A stretch of 64,000 bases of DNA from assembly GCF_022163125.1 (NCBI RefSeq), contig NZ_CP091881.1, positions 3,224,001 to 3,288,000 of the forward strand. Reading direction: 5' to 3'. Below, one piece after another: positions 1 to 8,400 of this stretch. The translations under genes were made by a program, and so were the position numbers. The notes beneath the pieces were generated by a model. It had not been told where the DNA came from. It saw only the letters and a list, made by a program, of their open reading frames with translations, and made no database searches. The stretch is from Paenibacillus sp. HWE-109 (lineage in GTDB: Bacteria; Bacillota; Bacilli; Paenibacillales; NBRC-103111). The stretch's first letter is position 1; each line of letters opens with the position of its first letter.

Positions 1-32
1 TCGCCAACTCGACCTACACGAACTCTAGCCAT
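1..32 (-). CDS. rbfA: RbfA, 30S ribosome-binding factor A (partial, N-terminus only)
   Basis: Only the first ten codons lie in the window, reading MARVRVGRVG, which matches the usual RbfA opening (MAxxRxxRVxE). The ATG at 32 follows a good Shine-Dalgarno (GAGAGGTGAT) that sits across the end of infB; the two genes are six bases apart, so they are cotranscribed and probably translationally linked. RbfA binds the 30S subunit and helps mature the 5' end of 16S rRNA. In B. subtilis ylxP lies between infB and rbfA; it is absent here. The identification rests on ten residues plus gene order. Confidence 0.8.
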   Translation of the reverse strand, partial: MARVRVGRVG

Positions 33-38
33 TTGTCA

Positions 39-2975
39 TCACCTCTCAACGGACTCCATGATGAAGGCTTCAATAATGTCGCCCTCTTTAATATCATGAT
101 AACGCTCCAGAGATATACCACATTCGTACCCTTGTGCCACTTCTTTTTGATCATCCTTAAATCGTTTCAAGGAGTCAATTTTACCTTCGTGAACAACAAT
201 GCCGCTGCGGATCAAGCGCGTTTGCGCGTTACGAGCAATTTTGCCTGATGTAATCATACAACCAGCAATTGTACCTGAACCCGTAATTTTGAATACGTTA
301 CGAACTTCAGCTTGACCAAGTACAACTTCTTTAAAGATTGGATCCAGCATACCTTTCATGGCTTGCTCGATTTCTTCAATTACGTTGTAGATGATGTTAT
401 GCAGACGAATATCAACTTTTTCTTGATCAGCTGTTGCTTTCGCAGCAACTTCAGGACGAACGTTGAATCCGATAATAATCGCATTGGACGCAGAAGCCAG
501 AATAATATCTGATTCCGTTATCGCCCCAACACCGTTGTGAAGGATTTTCACGCGGACGCCTTCGACTTCAATTTTCTCAAGGGAGCTCTTCAGTGCTTCA
601 ACCGAACCTTGAACGTCACCTTTGATAATCACATTCAGATCTTTGATTTCGCCATCTTTAATGTGTTTGAAGAGGTCATCCAACGTTACACGGGAGTTAG
701 CCGTCATCTCCGATTGACGAAGTGCAACTGCACGACGTTCAGCGATGTCTCTTGCTTTGCGTTCATCTTCATAAGCAAGGAATGGATCTCCTGCTTGCGG
801 AACTTCCGTAAGACCTGTAATTTCAACAGGTGTTGACGGGCCTGCTTCTTTCAAACGCTTGCCTTTATCGTTCACCATCGCTCTTACGCGGCCAAAGCAC
901 ACGCCTGCAACGAAGCTGTCTCCAACTTTGAGAGTTCCGTGTTGAATAAGAATACGGGCAACAGGGCCTCTACCTTTATCCAACTCAGCCTCAATGACTG
1001 TTGCTCTTGCCCGTTTGTTCGGGTTAGCTTTGTACTCCTGAACTTCTGCAACCAGCAAGATCATCTCTAAGAGATTCTCAAGACCGATCCGTTGTTTTGC
1101 GGAAATTTCGCAGAAGATCGTATCGCCGCCCCACTCCTCCGGAACCAATTCATAAGCGGTAAGAGCTTGCTTGATTTGATCGGGATTTGCGCCTTCTTTA
1201 TCAATCTTGTTCACAGCAACGATAATAGGAACACCAGCTGCTTTGGCATGGTTGATCGCTTCAACCGTTTGTGGCATAACGCCGTCATCTGCCGCAACAA
1301 CGATGATCGTAATATCCGTTACCTGCGCACCGCGGGCACGCATTGTTGTAAACGCTTCGTGACCAGGTGTATCGAGGAACGTAATTTTCTTATGGTTAAC
1401 TTCAACTTGGTATGCACCGATATGCTGCGTAATACCGCCGGCTTCGCCTTCGGTTACGCTAGTTTTACGAATGGCATCAAGCAATGTCGTTTTACCGTGA
1501 TCGACGTGTCCCATAATCGTAACGACAGGAGGACGTTCAAGCAAATCTGCTTCATCATCGATTTCTTCAAAAGTCTCGAAGTTGTCTTCTTCAACTTTAA
1601 TTTTAATTTCAACTTCAACACCGAACTCCGACGCGATCAATTGAATAGCTTCCAAATCCAACTCTTGATTGATCGTTGCCATTGTTCCCAAGAATAACAG
1701 CTTCTTGATCACTTCAGAAGCATCTTTGTGAAGCAATTTCGCCGTTTCACCAACGGTCATGCTGCCACGAACGATGATCTTCTTAGGTGTGTTGTCGATT
1801 TTTTCTTTCTTAACTGTATCTTGCTGATATCGGCCTCTGTTGTTGCCGCGTTGGTTCCCTCTGTTTTGTCCACCAGGTCCCCGATTTCCGCCTGAACGAT
1901 TATCATCAAACCGTTTAGGTGTTGGTTTGGACTTCTTCGTTGTAATAACGCCAGCTTTCGCTGCTGCATCATCCAACTCGGCTGCCGTTGCGCCAACATG
2001 GAATTGTGGTTTAGCTTCTTGAACAACAGGTCTTCCGCTTTGGTTGTTGTTGCGGTTGTCAAACGGTTTGGATTGACGATTAGGACCTGCGCTGCGGTTC
2101 GGCCCTGCATTTTGTGGACGGCTGCTGTTAGCGCTTTGTCCACCACCTGCACCCGGACCACCCGTGCCTTGGCTTGGACGTGATCCCGCATAATTGCTGT
2201 TGCTGCGTGGAGCTCCGCCTTGACCTTGGCCTCCTTGGCTGTATCCTTGGCCGCCACTTGGACGTTGGCTGTTGTAGCCGCCAGTAGAACCGGCAGGACG
2301 CTGTCCACCGGTGTTGGAACCTTGATAGCCTGTACGTTGTCCTTGGCCTTGGCTAGAGCCTTGACCACTTGGACGCTGTCCGCCTGGATTGGAACCTTGA
2401 TAACCAGTGCGTTGTCCGCCTTGGCTAGAGCCTTGGCCGCTTGGACGTTGGCCGCCAGGGTTAGAACCTTGATACCCTGTGCGTTGTCCACCTTGACTGC
2501 TTGGGCGTTGTCCGCCTTGTGAAGAACCTTGACCGCTTGGACGGTGGTCACGTTGCGGTTGGGAAGGACGACTCGTCGTGTTGGAAGACGTAGACTGTCC
2601 TTGCTGGGAAGTTGGTGTCACTGCACCATTGGCTGGTGTGCTGCTTGCTTGTTCTGAAACAGCTGGCTTTGAAGCCGGAGCTGCTGCACCTTTATTCTCT
2701 TGTGCTGGAGCCTGCGATGCAGGATTCTGATTCGTCGTAGATGAACTCACATTTCCTCCGTCCGTAGCTGCTCGTTTGGCAGCCGCATTGGCTTTAATAT
2801 CACGAAAAAACTTTTCTACACTGCTTACTGCATCATTTTCCATTACACTCATATGGTTGTTAACGGGAATGTTTAACCGTTTGAGAATTGTAATAATCTC
2901 TTTGCTACTCATATTGAGCGTCTTCGCGTATTCATATACGCGGGTTTTGTCTTTATTGTCTTGTTTATTGGTCAA
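39..2975 (-). CDS. infB: Translation initiation factor IF-2
   Basis: This GTPase places fMet-tRNA on the 30S subunit and promotes subunit joining. The 978-residue protein starts at a TTG (MTNKQDNKDK) preceded by GGAGGTGG; upstream in-frame codons lack a ribosome site. Residues 1-60 form the IF2-N helix bundle. Residues about 75-400 are low complexity, rich in Gly, Gln, Ser, Arg and Asn, with a tandem repeat. A second IF2-N-like module follows (IIVRGSMTVGETAKLL), then the G domain: G1 GHVDHGKT at 489-496, DTPGHE, and NKID at 589-592. Domains II, III and the C-terminal tRNA-binding domain complete it. It overlaps ylxQ by 11 bases and is the last gene seen before rbfA. Its length is above the roughly 700 residues of B. 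subtilis IF-2 because of the disordered insert. Confidence 0.98.
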   Translation of the reverse strand: MTNKQDNKDKTRVYEYAKTLNMSSKEIITILKRLNIPVNNHMSVMENDAVSSVEKFFRDIKANAAAKRAATDGGNVSSSTTNQNPASQAPAQENKGAAAPASKPAVSEQASSTPANGAVTPTSQQGQSTSSNTTSRPSQPQRDHRPSGQGSSQGGQRPSSQGGQRTGYQGSNPGGQRPSGQGSSQGGQRTGYQGSNPGGQRPSGQGSSQGQGQRTGYQGSNTGGQRPAGSTGGYNSQRPSGGQGYSQGGQGQGGAPRSNSNYAGSRPSQGTGGPGAGGGQSANSSRPQNAGPNRSAGPNRQSKPFDNRNNNQSGRPVVQEAKPQFHVGATAAELDDAAAKAGVITTKKSKPTPKRFDDNRSGGNRGPGGQNRGNQRGNNRGRYQQDTVKKEKIDNTPKKIIVRGSMTVGETAKLLHKDASEVIKKLLFLGTMATINQELDLEAIQLIASEFGVEVEIKIKVEEDNFETFEEIDDEADLLERPPVVTIMGHVDHGKTTLLDAIRKTSVTEGEAGGITQHIGAYQVEVNHKKITFLDTPGHEAFTTMRARGAQVTDITIIVVAADDGVMPQTVEAINHAKAAGVPIIVAVNKIDKEGANPDQIKQALTAYELVPEEWGGDTIFCEISAKQRIGLENLLEMILLVAEVQEYKANPNKRARATVIEAELDKGRGPVARILIQHGTLKVGDSFVAGVCFGRVRAMVNDKGKRLKEAGPSTPVEITGLTEVPQAGDPFLAYEDERKARDIAERRAVALRQSEMTANSRVTLDDLFKHIKDGEIKDLNVIIKGDVQGSVEALKSSLEKIEVEGVRVKILHNGVGAITESDIILASASNAIIIGFNVRPEVAAKATADQEKVDIRLHNIIYNVIEEIEQAMKGMLDPIFKEVVLGQAEVRNVFKITGSGTIAGCMITSGKIARNAQTRLIRSGIVVHEGKIDSLKRFKDDQKEVAQGYECGISLERYHDIKEGDIIEAFIMESVER
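2288..2541 (-). repeat. In-frame tandem repeat in the infB N-terminal linker
   Basis: The DNA repeats with a period of about 72 bases and encodes roughly three copies of a 24-residue unit running from GGQRPSGQGSSQ to RTGYQGSNP. It covers about residues 146-230 of IF-2. The units differ by a few substitutions and a QG insertion. The segment is uncharged apart from regularly spaced Arg and is expected to be disordered. Confidence 0.85.
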
Positions 2976-3294
2976 TATGTTCCACCTCCGCAGGATTTTC
3001 TTGACTCTTCTGCAGCATCTGCGCGAAGCCTCCGTCCAATACACCTATGGTGACACGCATTTCTTTCCCTATGCTGCGGCCCAATTCATACTTCGTACCA
3101 ATTTCCAAAAGTTTGACTCCATAAAATTGGCATTTATCTTGAAATTTCTTACGTGTATTAGCCGAGGCATCTTCCGCCATAATGACAAGTTTGGCTTCTC
3201 CCCCGCGAATCGCTTTAAACACACCTTCATCGCCGGTTACAAGCTTCCCTGCCCGCATCGCCAAGCCCAATTGAGACAGAAATTTAGGATTCAT
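2965..3294 (-). CDS. ylxQ: L7Ae-family RNA-binding protein YlxQ
   Basis: This 109-residue protein belongs to the L7Ae/L30e/Gadd45 fold that binds kink-turn RNA. Family features include GLAMRAGKLVTGDEGVFKAIR near the N-terminus, the hydrophobic strand AKLVIMAEDAS and the segment YELGRSIGKE. I chose the ATG at 3294 (MNPKFLSQLG) because it matches family length and lies 12 bases after AAGGAGG; the earlier ATG at 3306 is almost on top of that site. It overlaps ylxR by 11 bases and infB by 11 bases, so the three are translationally coupled. The cellular role is not firmly established; its place between nusA and infB suggests rRNA or ribosome assembly. Confidence 0.93.
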   Translation of the reverse strand: MNPKFLSQLGLAMRAGKLVTGDEGVFKAIRGGEAKLVIMAEDASANTRKKFQDKCQFYGVKLLEIGTKYELGRSIGKEMRVTIGVLDGGFAQMLQKSQENPAEVEHIDQ

Positions 3295-3598
3295 CTTGAG
3301 GTTCATCCTCCTTGGAAGAGAGGAATTCATCTTCAACACGAATGAAATCTTGCTCTAGTTGATCATAAATATCAGCGGCTACGGCATGCTTGAGTGCTCT
3401 ATCCAGGGCTTTGCTTTTTTTGGCCAATTTAAAACAAGAAACTTTACCGCACAGGTAGGCACCGCGCCCAGACTTTTTTCCTTTGAGATCAATGAGAATG
3501 TCATCTTCAGGCGTTTTGACGACGCGGATCAAGTCCCTCTTAGGCATCATTTCCTGGCAGGCCACGCATTTTCTCAGAGGGATTTTTCTCTGCTTCAT
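3284..3598 (-). CDS. rnpM: YlxR/RnpM RNA-binding protein
   Basis: This 104-residue basic protein of the YlxR family (DUF448) starts at ATG 3598 after AAGGGGTGAT; a TTG seven codons upstream has no ribosome site. The hallmark RKCVACQEMMPKRDLIRVV and the GRGAYLC motif are both present. The B. subtilis homologue has been described as RnpM, a protein that binds RNase P RNA and modulates its activity; that role is taken from the family, not seen here. It lies 29 bases after nusA and overlaps ylxQ. The C-terminus is acidic (SSKEDEPQDES). Confidence 0.93.
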   Translation of the reverse strand: MKQRKIPLRKCVACQEMMPKRDLIRVVKTPEDDILIDLKGKKSGRGAYLCGKVSCFKLAKKSKALDRALKHAVAADIYDQLEQDFIRVEDEFLSSKEDEPQDES

Positions 3599-3627
3599 TC
3601 CGATCACCCCTTGCTTCAAACCAAAAC

Positions 3628-4725
3628 CTAGTCGATACTGACGGAGTCTTGGTGCATTTCTTCTGTATAAGTTTTCACTCTGCCAAACTCTTGTTCTGCC
3701 TGTGTTTCACTCTTTATGTCAATTTTCCATCCGGTCAATTTGGCAGCTAAACGGGCATTTTGCCCTTTAATCCCAATGGCCAAAGAAAGTTGATAATCAG
3801 GCACAATGACACGTGCCATCTTTTCATTTTCATGAATTTGCACTTCAAGAACCTTGGAAGGACTAAGCGCATTAGCGACATACTCTTCCACGCTTTCCAT
3901 CCATCTTACGATGTCAATTTTCTCGCCGCGCAGCTCACCAACAATCGTTTGAACGCGAAGTCCTTTGGGACCAACGCAAGATCCGACTGGGTCAACTTCA
4001 TTGTTACGGGAATGAACAGCGATTTTGGAACGGAAGCCAGCTTCACGAGCCACCGAACGGATCTCCACAACGCCATCAAAGATTTCTGGAACTTCCAGCT
4101 CGAAAAGACGCTTTAACAATCCAGGATGTGTTCGTGACAAGATGATTTGAGGACCTTTGGTCGTATTCTCTACTTTCGTGATATACGCTTTGATCCGGTC
4201 GCCTTGCTTGAACTTATCTGTCGGCATGAGCTCTGTAAGCGGCAATACAGCCTCTACTTTGCCCAAATCCACGTAGATATTACGTTGATCCTGACGTTGA
4301 AGGATACCCGTAACGATATCTTCCTCTTTATCGATAAATGCGTTATAAATCAAGCCACGTTCCGCTTCGCGAATACGCTGAGTAACCACTTGTTTAGCGG
4401 TTTGTGCAGCAATTCGGCCAAAATCGCGAGGTGTCACTTCAATTTCAACAATATCATCCAATTGATAGTTCGGATTAATTTCACGTGATGCATGTACTGA
4501 AATTTCCAATCTTGGATCTAGTACTTCCTCAGTTACCGTTTTACGGGCATATACTTTAATGAGGCCTGTATGGCGATTGATATCGACGCGCACATTTTGT
4601 GCGGTGTTGAAATTACGTTTATAACTGGAAATCATCGCTGCTTCAATTGCATCGATAAGTAACTCCTTCGAGATACCCTTCTCACGTTCAATTTCCGACA
4701 GCGCTTCGATAAAATCCGTGTTCAT
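3628..4725 (-). CDS. nusA: Transcription termination/antitermination factor NusA
   Basis: NusA (365 residues) binds RNA polymerase and nascent RNA, and affects pausing, termination and rRNA antitermination. In order it has the N-terminal polymerase-binding domain (about 1-125), an S1 domain (about 130-200, GILQRQDQRNIYVDLGK), KH1 (about 230-280, with DPVGSCVGPKG) and KH2 (about 300-345, SLAIGIKGQNARLAAKL). It lacks the C-terminal acidic repeats of E. coli NusA, as expected in Firmicutes. The ATG at 4725 follows GAAAGGGGGG. It sits in the rimP-nusA-ylxR-ylxQ-infB operon 36 bases after rimP. Confidence 0.97.
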   Translation of the reverse strand: MNTDFIEALSEIEREKGISKELLIDAIEAAMISSYKRNFNTAQNVRVDINRHTGLIKVYARKTVTEEVLDPRLEISVHASREINPNYQLDDIVEIEVTPRDFGRIAAQTAKQVVTQRIREAERGLIYNAFIDKEEDIVTGILQRQDQRNIYVDLGKVEAVLPLTELMPTDKFKQGDRIKAYITKVENTTKGPQIILSRTHPGLLKRLFELEVPEIFDGVVEIRSVAREAGFRSKIAVHSRNNEVDPVGSCVGPKGLRVQTIVGELRGEKIDIVRWMESVEEYVANALSPSKVLEVQIHENEKMARVIVPDYQLSLAIGIKGQNARLAAKLTGWKIDIKSETQAEQEFGRVKTYTEEMHQDSVSID

Positions 4726-4761
4726 TTGAACTGAGTCCCCCCTTTCAATAAGTAACGATTA

Positions 4762-5226
4762 CTAGAAAACGATAGCAAGACGAGCACTTGCTACTTTAGC
4801 AAACGGAATGATGATTTTCTTTTTACCGATTTCAACAACGAGTTCTTCTTCGTCAAATGAAAGCAGTAAACCTTCAAATTCCTTGGAACCATCAATTGGT
4901 TCATAAGTGGTAACAAATACGTGACTGTTCACTGCCTTGTGATAATCTTGAGTTTTCTTGAGCGGACGTTCCGCTCCAGGTGAAGAAACTTCCAAGAAGT
5001 AGGCATCAGCGATTGGATCTTTCTCATCCAGTTGAACACTTAAGTACTCACTGATACGGCCGCAATCATCTATATCAATTCCGCCTTCCTTGTCTGCATA
5101 GACACGAAGGAACCAATTGCTGCCCTCTTTGACATATTCAATATCCACGAGTTCAAATCCATTTTGTTCAAAAAAATCTTTCAGCATGTCCTCAATGACG
5201 GATTTGATTTGTGCTTGTGTAACCAC
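4762..5226 (-). CDS. rimP: Ribosome maturation factor RimP
   Basis: RimP (154 residues) is needed for 30S subunit maturation. The N-terminal alpha/beta domain holds the family motif FELVDIEYVKEGSNWFLRVY and DIDDCGRISEYLS; the LEVSSPGAERPL motif closes it, and a C-terminal SH3-like barrel follows. The start is a GTG at 5226 eleven bases after AGGAGG; a nearby ATG is out of frame. It is the first gene of the nusA-infB operon and has its own promoter and hairpin leader upstream. Confidence 0.96.
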   Translation of the reverse strand: MVTQAQIKSVIEDMLKDFFEQNGFELVDIEYVKEGSNWFLRVYADKEGGIDIDDCGRISEYLSVQLDEKDPIADAYFLEVSSPGAERPLKKTQDYHKAVNSHVFVTTYEPIDGSKEFEGLLLSFDEEELVVEIGKKKIIIPFAKVASARLAIVF

Positions 5227-5291
5227 GAATACATGTACCTCCTAAATTGACTTTCCTTTGTCGTAAACCGAAAAGTCCTATATCAAAATGT

Positions 5292-5315
5292 AAAGAGTGG
5301 GTTTCCCCACTCTTT
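5292..5315 (-). terminator. Perfect 10-bp hairpin in the rimP leader (terminator or attenuator)
   Basis: AAAGAGTGGG and CCCACTCTTT pair perfectly around a GAAA tetraloop. The stem lies between the rimP promoter and the rimP start, and is flanked by a further possible pairing ATATCA/TGATAT. The downstream U-run is short (TTTACATTTT). It could end polC transcripts or act on rimP transcripts. Confidence 0.65.
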
Positions 5316-5351
5316 AATCACAAGATGATATCCTCATTATTGCCAATAAAA

Positions 5352-5381
5352 ATTATACCATAACCATTCTTTGCATTACAA
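5352..5381 (-). promoter_or_regulatory. Sigma-A promoter of the rimP-nusA-infB operon
   Basis: The -10 is TATAAT (5352-5357) with an extended TGG just upstream; the -35 TTGTAA lies at 5376-5381, with an 18-base spacer. The predicted start near 5345 gives a leader of about 120 bases before the rimP GTG. The site is downstream of the polC stop codon, so it is intergenic. Confidence 0.75.
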
Positions 5382-5454
5382 TAGCAAACTTGTTAATCAT
5401 TTTCACTTGACAGCTTGAGCTGAACTCTCGAAAACGGGCTAGAAAAACAGTCAA

Positions 5455-8400
5455 TTAAAATAATGAAAGTTGGTTAGACTCCGGCAATCCGCGGAAACAG
5501 CCCATCGAAGCAAGCATCTCGATGACTGTTTTGGAAGCCTTGGAGCGATTCTGGAAATCTTCGATAGAAAGGAAGTCTCCCTCTTCTTTGGCTGCCGCGA
5601 TATTCTTCGCTGCATTCTCCCCGATCCCGGACATTGCCGCGAATGGCGGAATGAGCGAAGTCCCGTCGATAATAAACTTCGTCGCATGCGAGCGGTAGAT
5701 ATCAATGGGCTTGAAGCTGAAACCGCGTGAAGTCATTTCCAAGGACATCTCCAAAATGGACACCATCGCCTTCTCTTTCGGCAGCGCTTGGAAGCCCTTT
5801 TCTTCAATTTCAATCAGCTTTTTGAGAATAGCATCATAACCTTGACATAATAGTTCAAGATCAAAGTCGGCTGCACGCACACTAAAATAGGTCGCATAGT
5901 AGGCAATCGGGTGATAGACTTTGAAATAAGCGGTACGAACAGCAGAGATGACATAGGCCGCAGCATGCGCTTTTGGAAACATGTACTCAATCCGCTCGCA
6001 GGATTCAATATACCAAGCCGGTACATTGCAGCGCTTCATCTCCTCCTTCCACTCATCTGTCAAACCTTTCCCTTTACGGACGCTCTCTGTAATTTTGAAA
6101 GCTAGACCTGCATCCATGCCAGCCTTGTAAATCAAGAAAAGCATGATATCATCGCGACAACCGATTACGGTTTTAATGTTGCAGATCCCTTTCTTGATCA
6201 GTTCCTGAGCATTCCCTAACCAAACACCTGTTCCATGCGACAGTCCGGAAATCTGCAATAAGTCAGCGAAAGAGCTTGGCTGTGTTTCTTGAAGCATTTG
6301 CCGAACAAATTTGGTTCCCATCTCCGGAACGCCATACGTTGCGACCGGTGAACGAATTTGATCCGGTCTAACGCCGATGGCTTCCGTTGAATTAAAGATA
6401 CTCATGGCCTTGGCATCATTCATGGGGATCGTCGTTGGATCAATGTCGGTGAGATCTTGCAGCATCCGCATCATCGTCGGATCGTCGTGCCCAAGAATAT
6501 CAAGCTTGAGCAAGTTAGCATCAAATGCATGGTAATCGAAGTGTGTCGTCATCCACTCCGAATTCTTATCATCAGCAGGGAATTGCACAGGTGTGATATC
6601 GTCAACTTCCATGTAATCCGGCACAACAACGATACCGCCTGGATGCTGCCCTGTACTTCGCTTTACGCCCGTACAACCGGATGCTAACCGGCTAATCTCG
6701 GCTCCTCGCCATTTGGCGCCTTGTTCTTCTTCATATTTCTTAACAAACCCGAAGGCTGTTTTTTCTGCGACCGTACCGATCGTTCCAGCACGGAAAACAC
6801 TTTTTTCACCGAACAGTTCTTTGGTATAGTTATGCGCAACCGGTTGATATTCCCCGGAGAAGTTCAAATCGATATCGGGAACTTTATCCCCTTTAAAACC
6901 AAGGAACGTTTCGAACGGAATATCATGTCCATCCCCTTTGAGCGCTCCTCCGCAATTCGGGCAAATTTTATTCGGGAGATCGAATCCACTCGGAACACTG
7001 CCATCCAGGAACCATTCACTATGCTGGCAAGCTGCACAAAGGTAATGAGGAGGCAGAGGATTAACCTCAGAAATTCCCAACATCATGGCAACAACAGAGG
7101 AGCCTACAGATCCCCGTGACCCAACGAGGTAGCCGTCTTCATTAGACTTTTTGACAAGACGTTCTGAGATCAAGTAGTTGGCAGAGAAACCGAACTTAAT
7201 AATCGGTACCAGCTCTTTCTCCAAACGAGCGACAATAACTTCAGGCAATTCCTCACCGTACATGTTCTTAGCAGTCGTATAGCAGGTTTCTCGAATTTCT
7301 TCGTCTGCTCCTTCAATAATCGGGGTAAACAATTTATCCGGGAAAAGGTCAATCATTTCAAAGCGATCGGCCAGATCATTGGTGCTGCGAATAACGACCT
7401 CAAACGCTTTCTCTTCGCCTAGAAATTTAAATTCTTCCAACATTTCTTTGGTGGTCCGGAAATGCGCATCCGGCTTCTTCATCGCTTTGAGCGGACTGAA
7501 ACCTGTAATCCCTTGAATAGTAATGTCTCGGCATACTTTCTCGCGAGGATTCAGGTAATGAACGTTGCCAGTAGCTATGACTGGTTTCCCTGTTTTATAA
7601 CCGATTTCGCACACTCGGCGTACCGCGTCTTCTAACGCCTCTACACTGCCGACAAGCCCTTTTTCAACAAGATGCATGTTGTAGCTAACAGGTTGAATCT
7701 CGAGAATATCATAAAATTCTGCAACTTGTTCGGCTTCCTCCATCGATTTATTGAGTACGGCTTCAAAAAATTCACCTTTCTCGCAACCCGATGTAATCAG
7801 GAGACCTTCTCGGTGCTCAACTAATATGCTCTTCGGGATTGTTGCGGCACGCTGCAAATATTGGGTATGCGATAATGAAATAAGTCTGAATAAGTTCTTC
7901 TTGCCAGTCGCATTAAGTGCATAAATACAACAATGAAACGGTCGCTGATTCGACAAATCTTTACCGACGAAATCGTTTAATTTCGCGAGACTCGTAATTT
8001 GTCGATCATTCGCCTCGTTAATTAAATGATACATTACAAAACCAAGGGCAATGGAATCGTCAATCGCTCGGTGATGGTTATCCAAGCCCACTTTAAACTT
8101 GTCGGATAAGGTGTTCAGTCGATGATTTTTCATAGAAGGAAAGAGAAATCTCGCAAGTTCAAGCGTATCTAGTACGGTATTGGTCACTTCAGGCAAGTTC
8201 ATCCGTTTCAGATTCGTTTGGAGGAAACCCATATCAAATCTCGCATTGTGGGCGACCAATACAGAATCACCAATAAACTCTACGAACTTAGGCAGTTCAT
8301 CCTCAATGTCTGGCGCATCAACTACCATATCATCAGTAATATTCGTTAATTGCTGGATATTATAGGGTATCTTCTCGTGCGGATTGATGAATGTTGCAAA

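Noticed and set aside
1092..1697. Open frame of 201 codons on the plus strand opposite infB
   Set aside because: It lies within the conserved G domain of infB and lacks a ribosome site.
1757..2551. Open frame of 264 codons in another frame of the infB linker
   Set aside because: It results from the repetitive Gly/Gln/Ser coding sequence; the Ala/Val/Lys-rich product is a frame-shifted copy of the repeat.
5227..5454. Possible small gene between polC and rimP
   Set aside because: No frame with a ribosome site; the region is explained by a promoter and leader hairpin.
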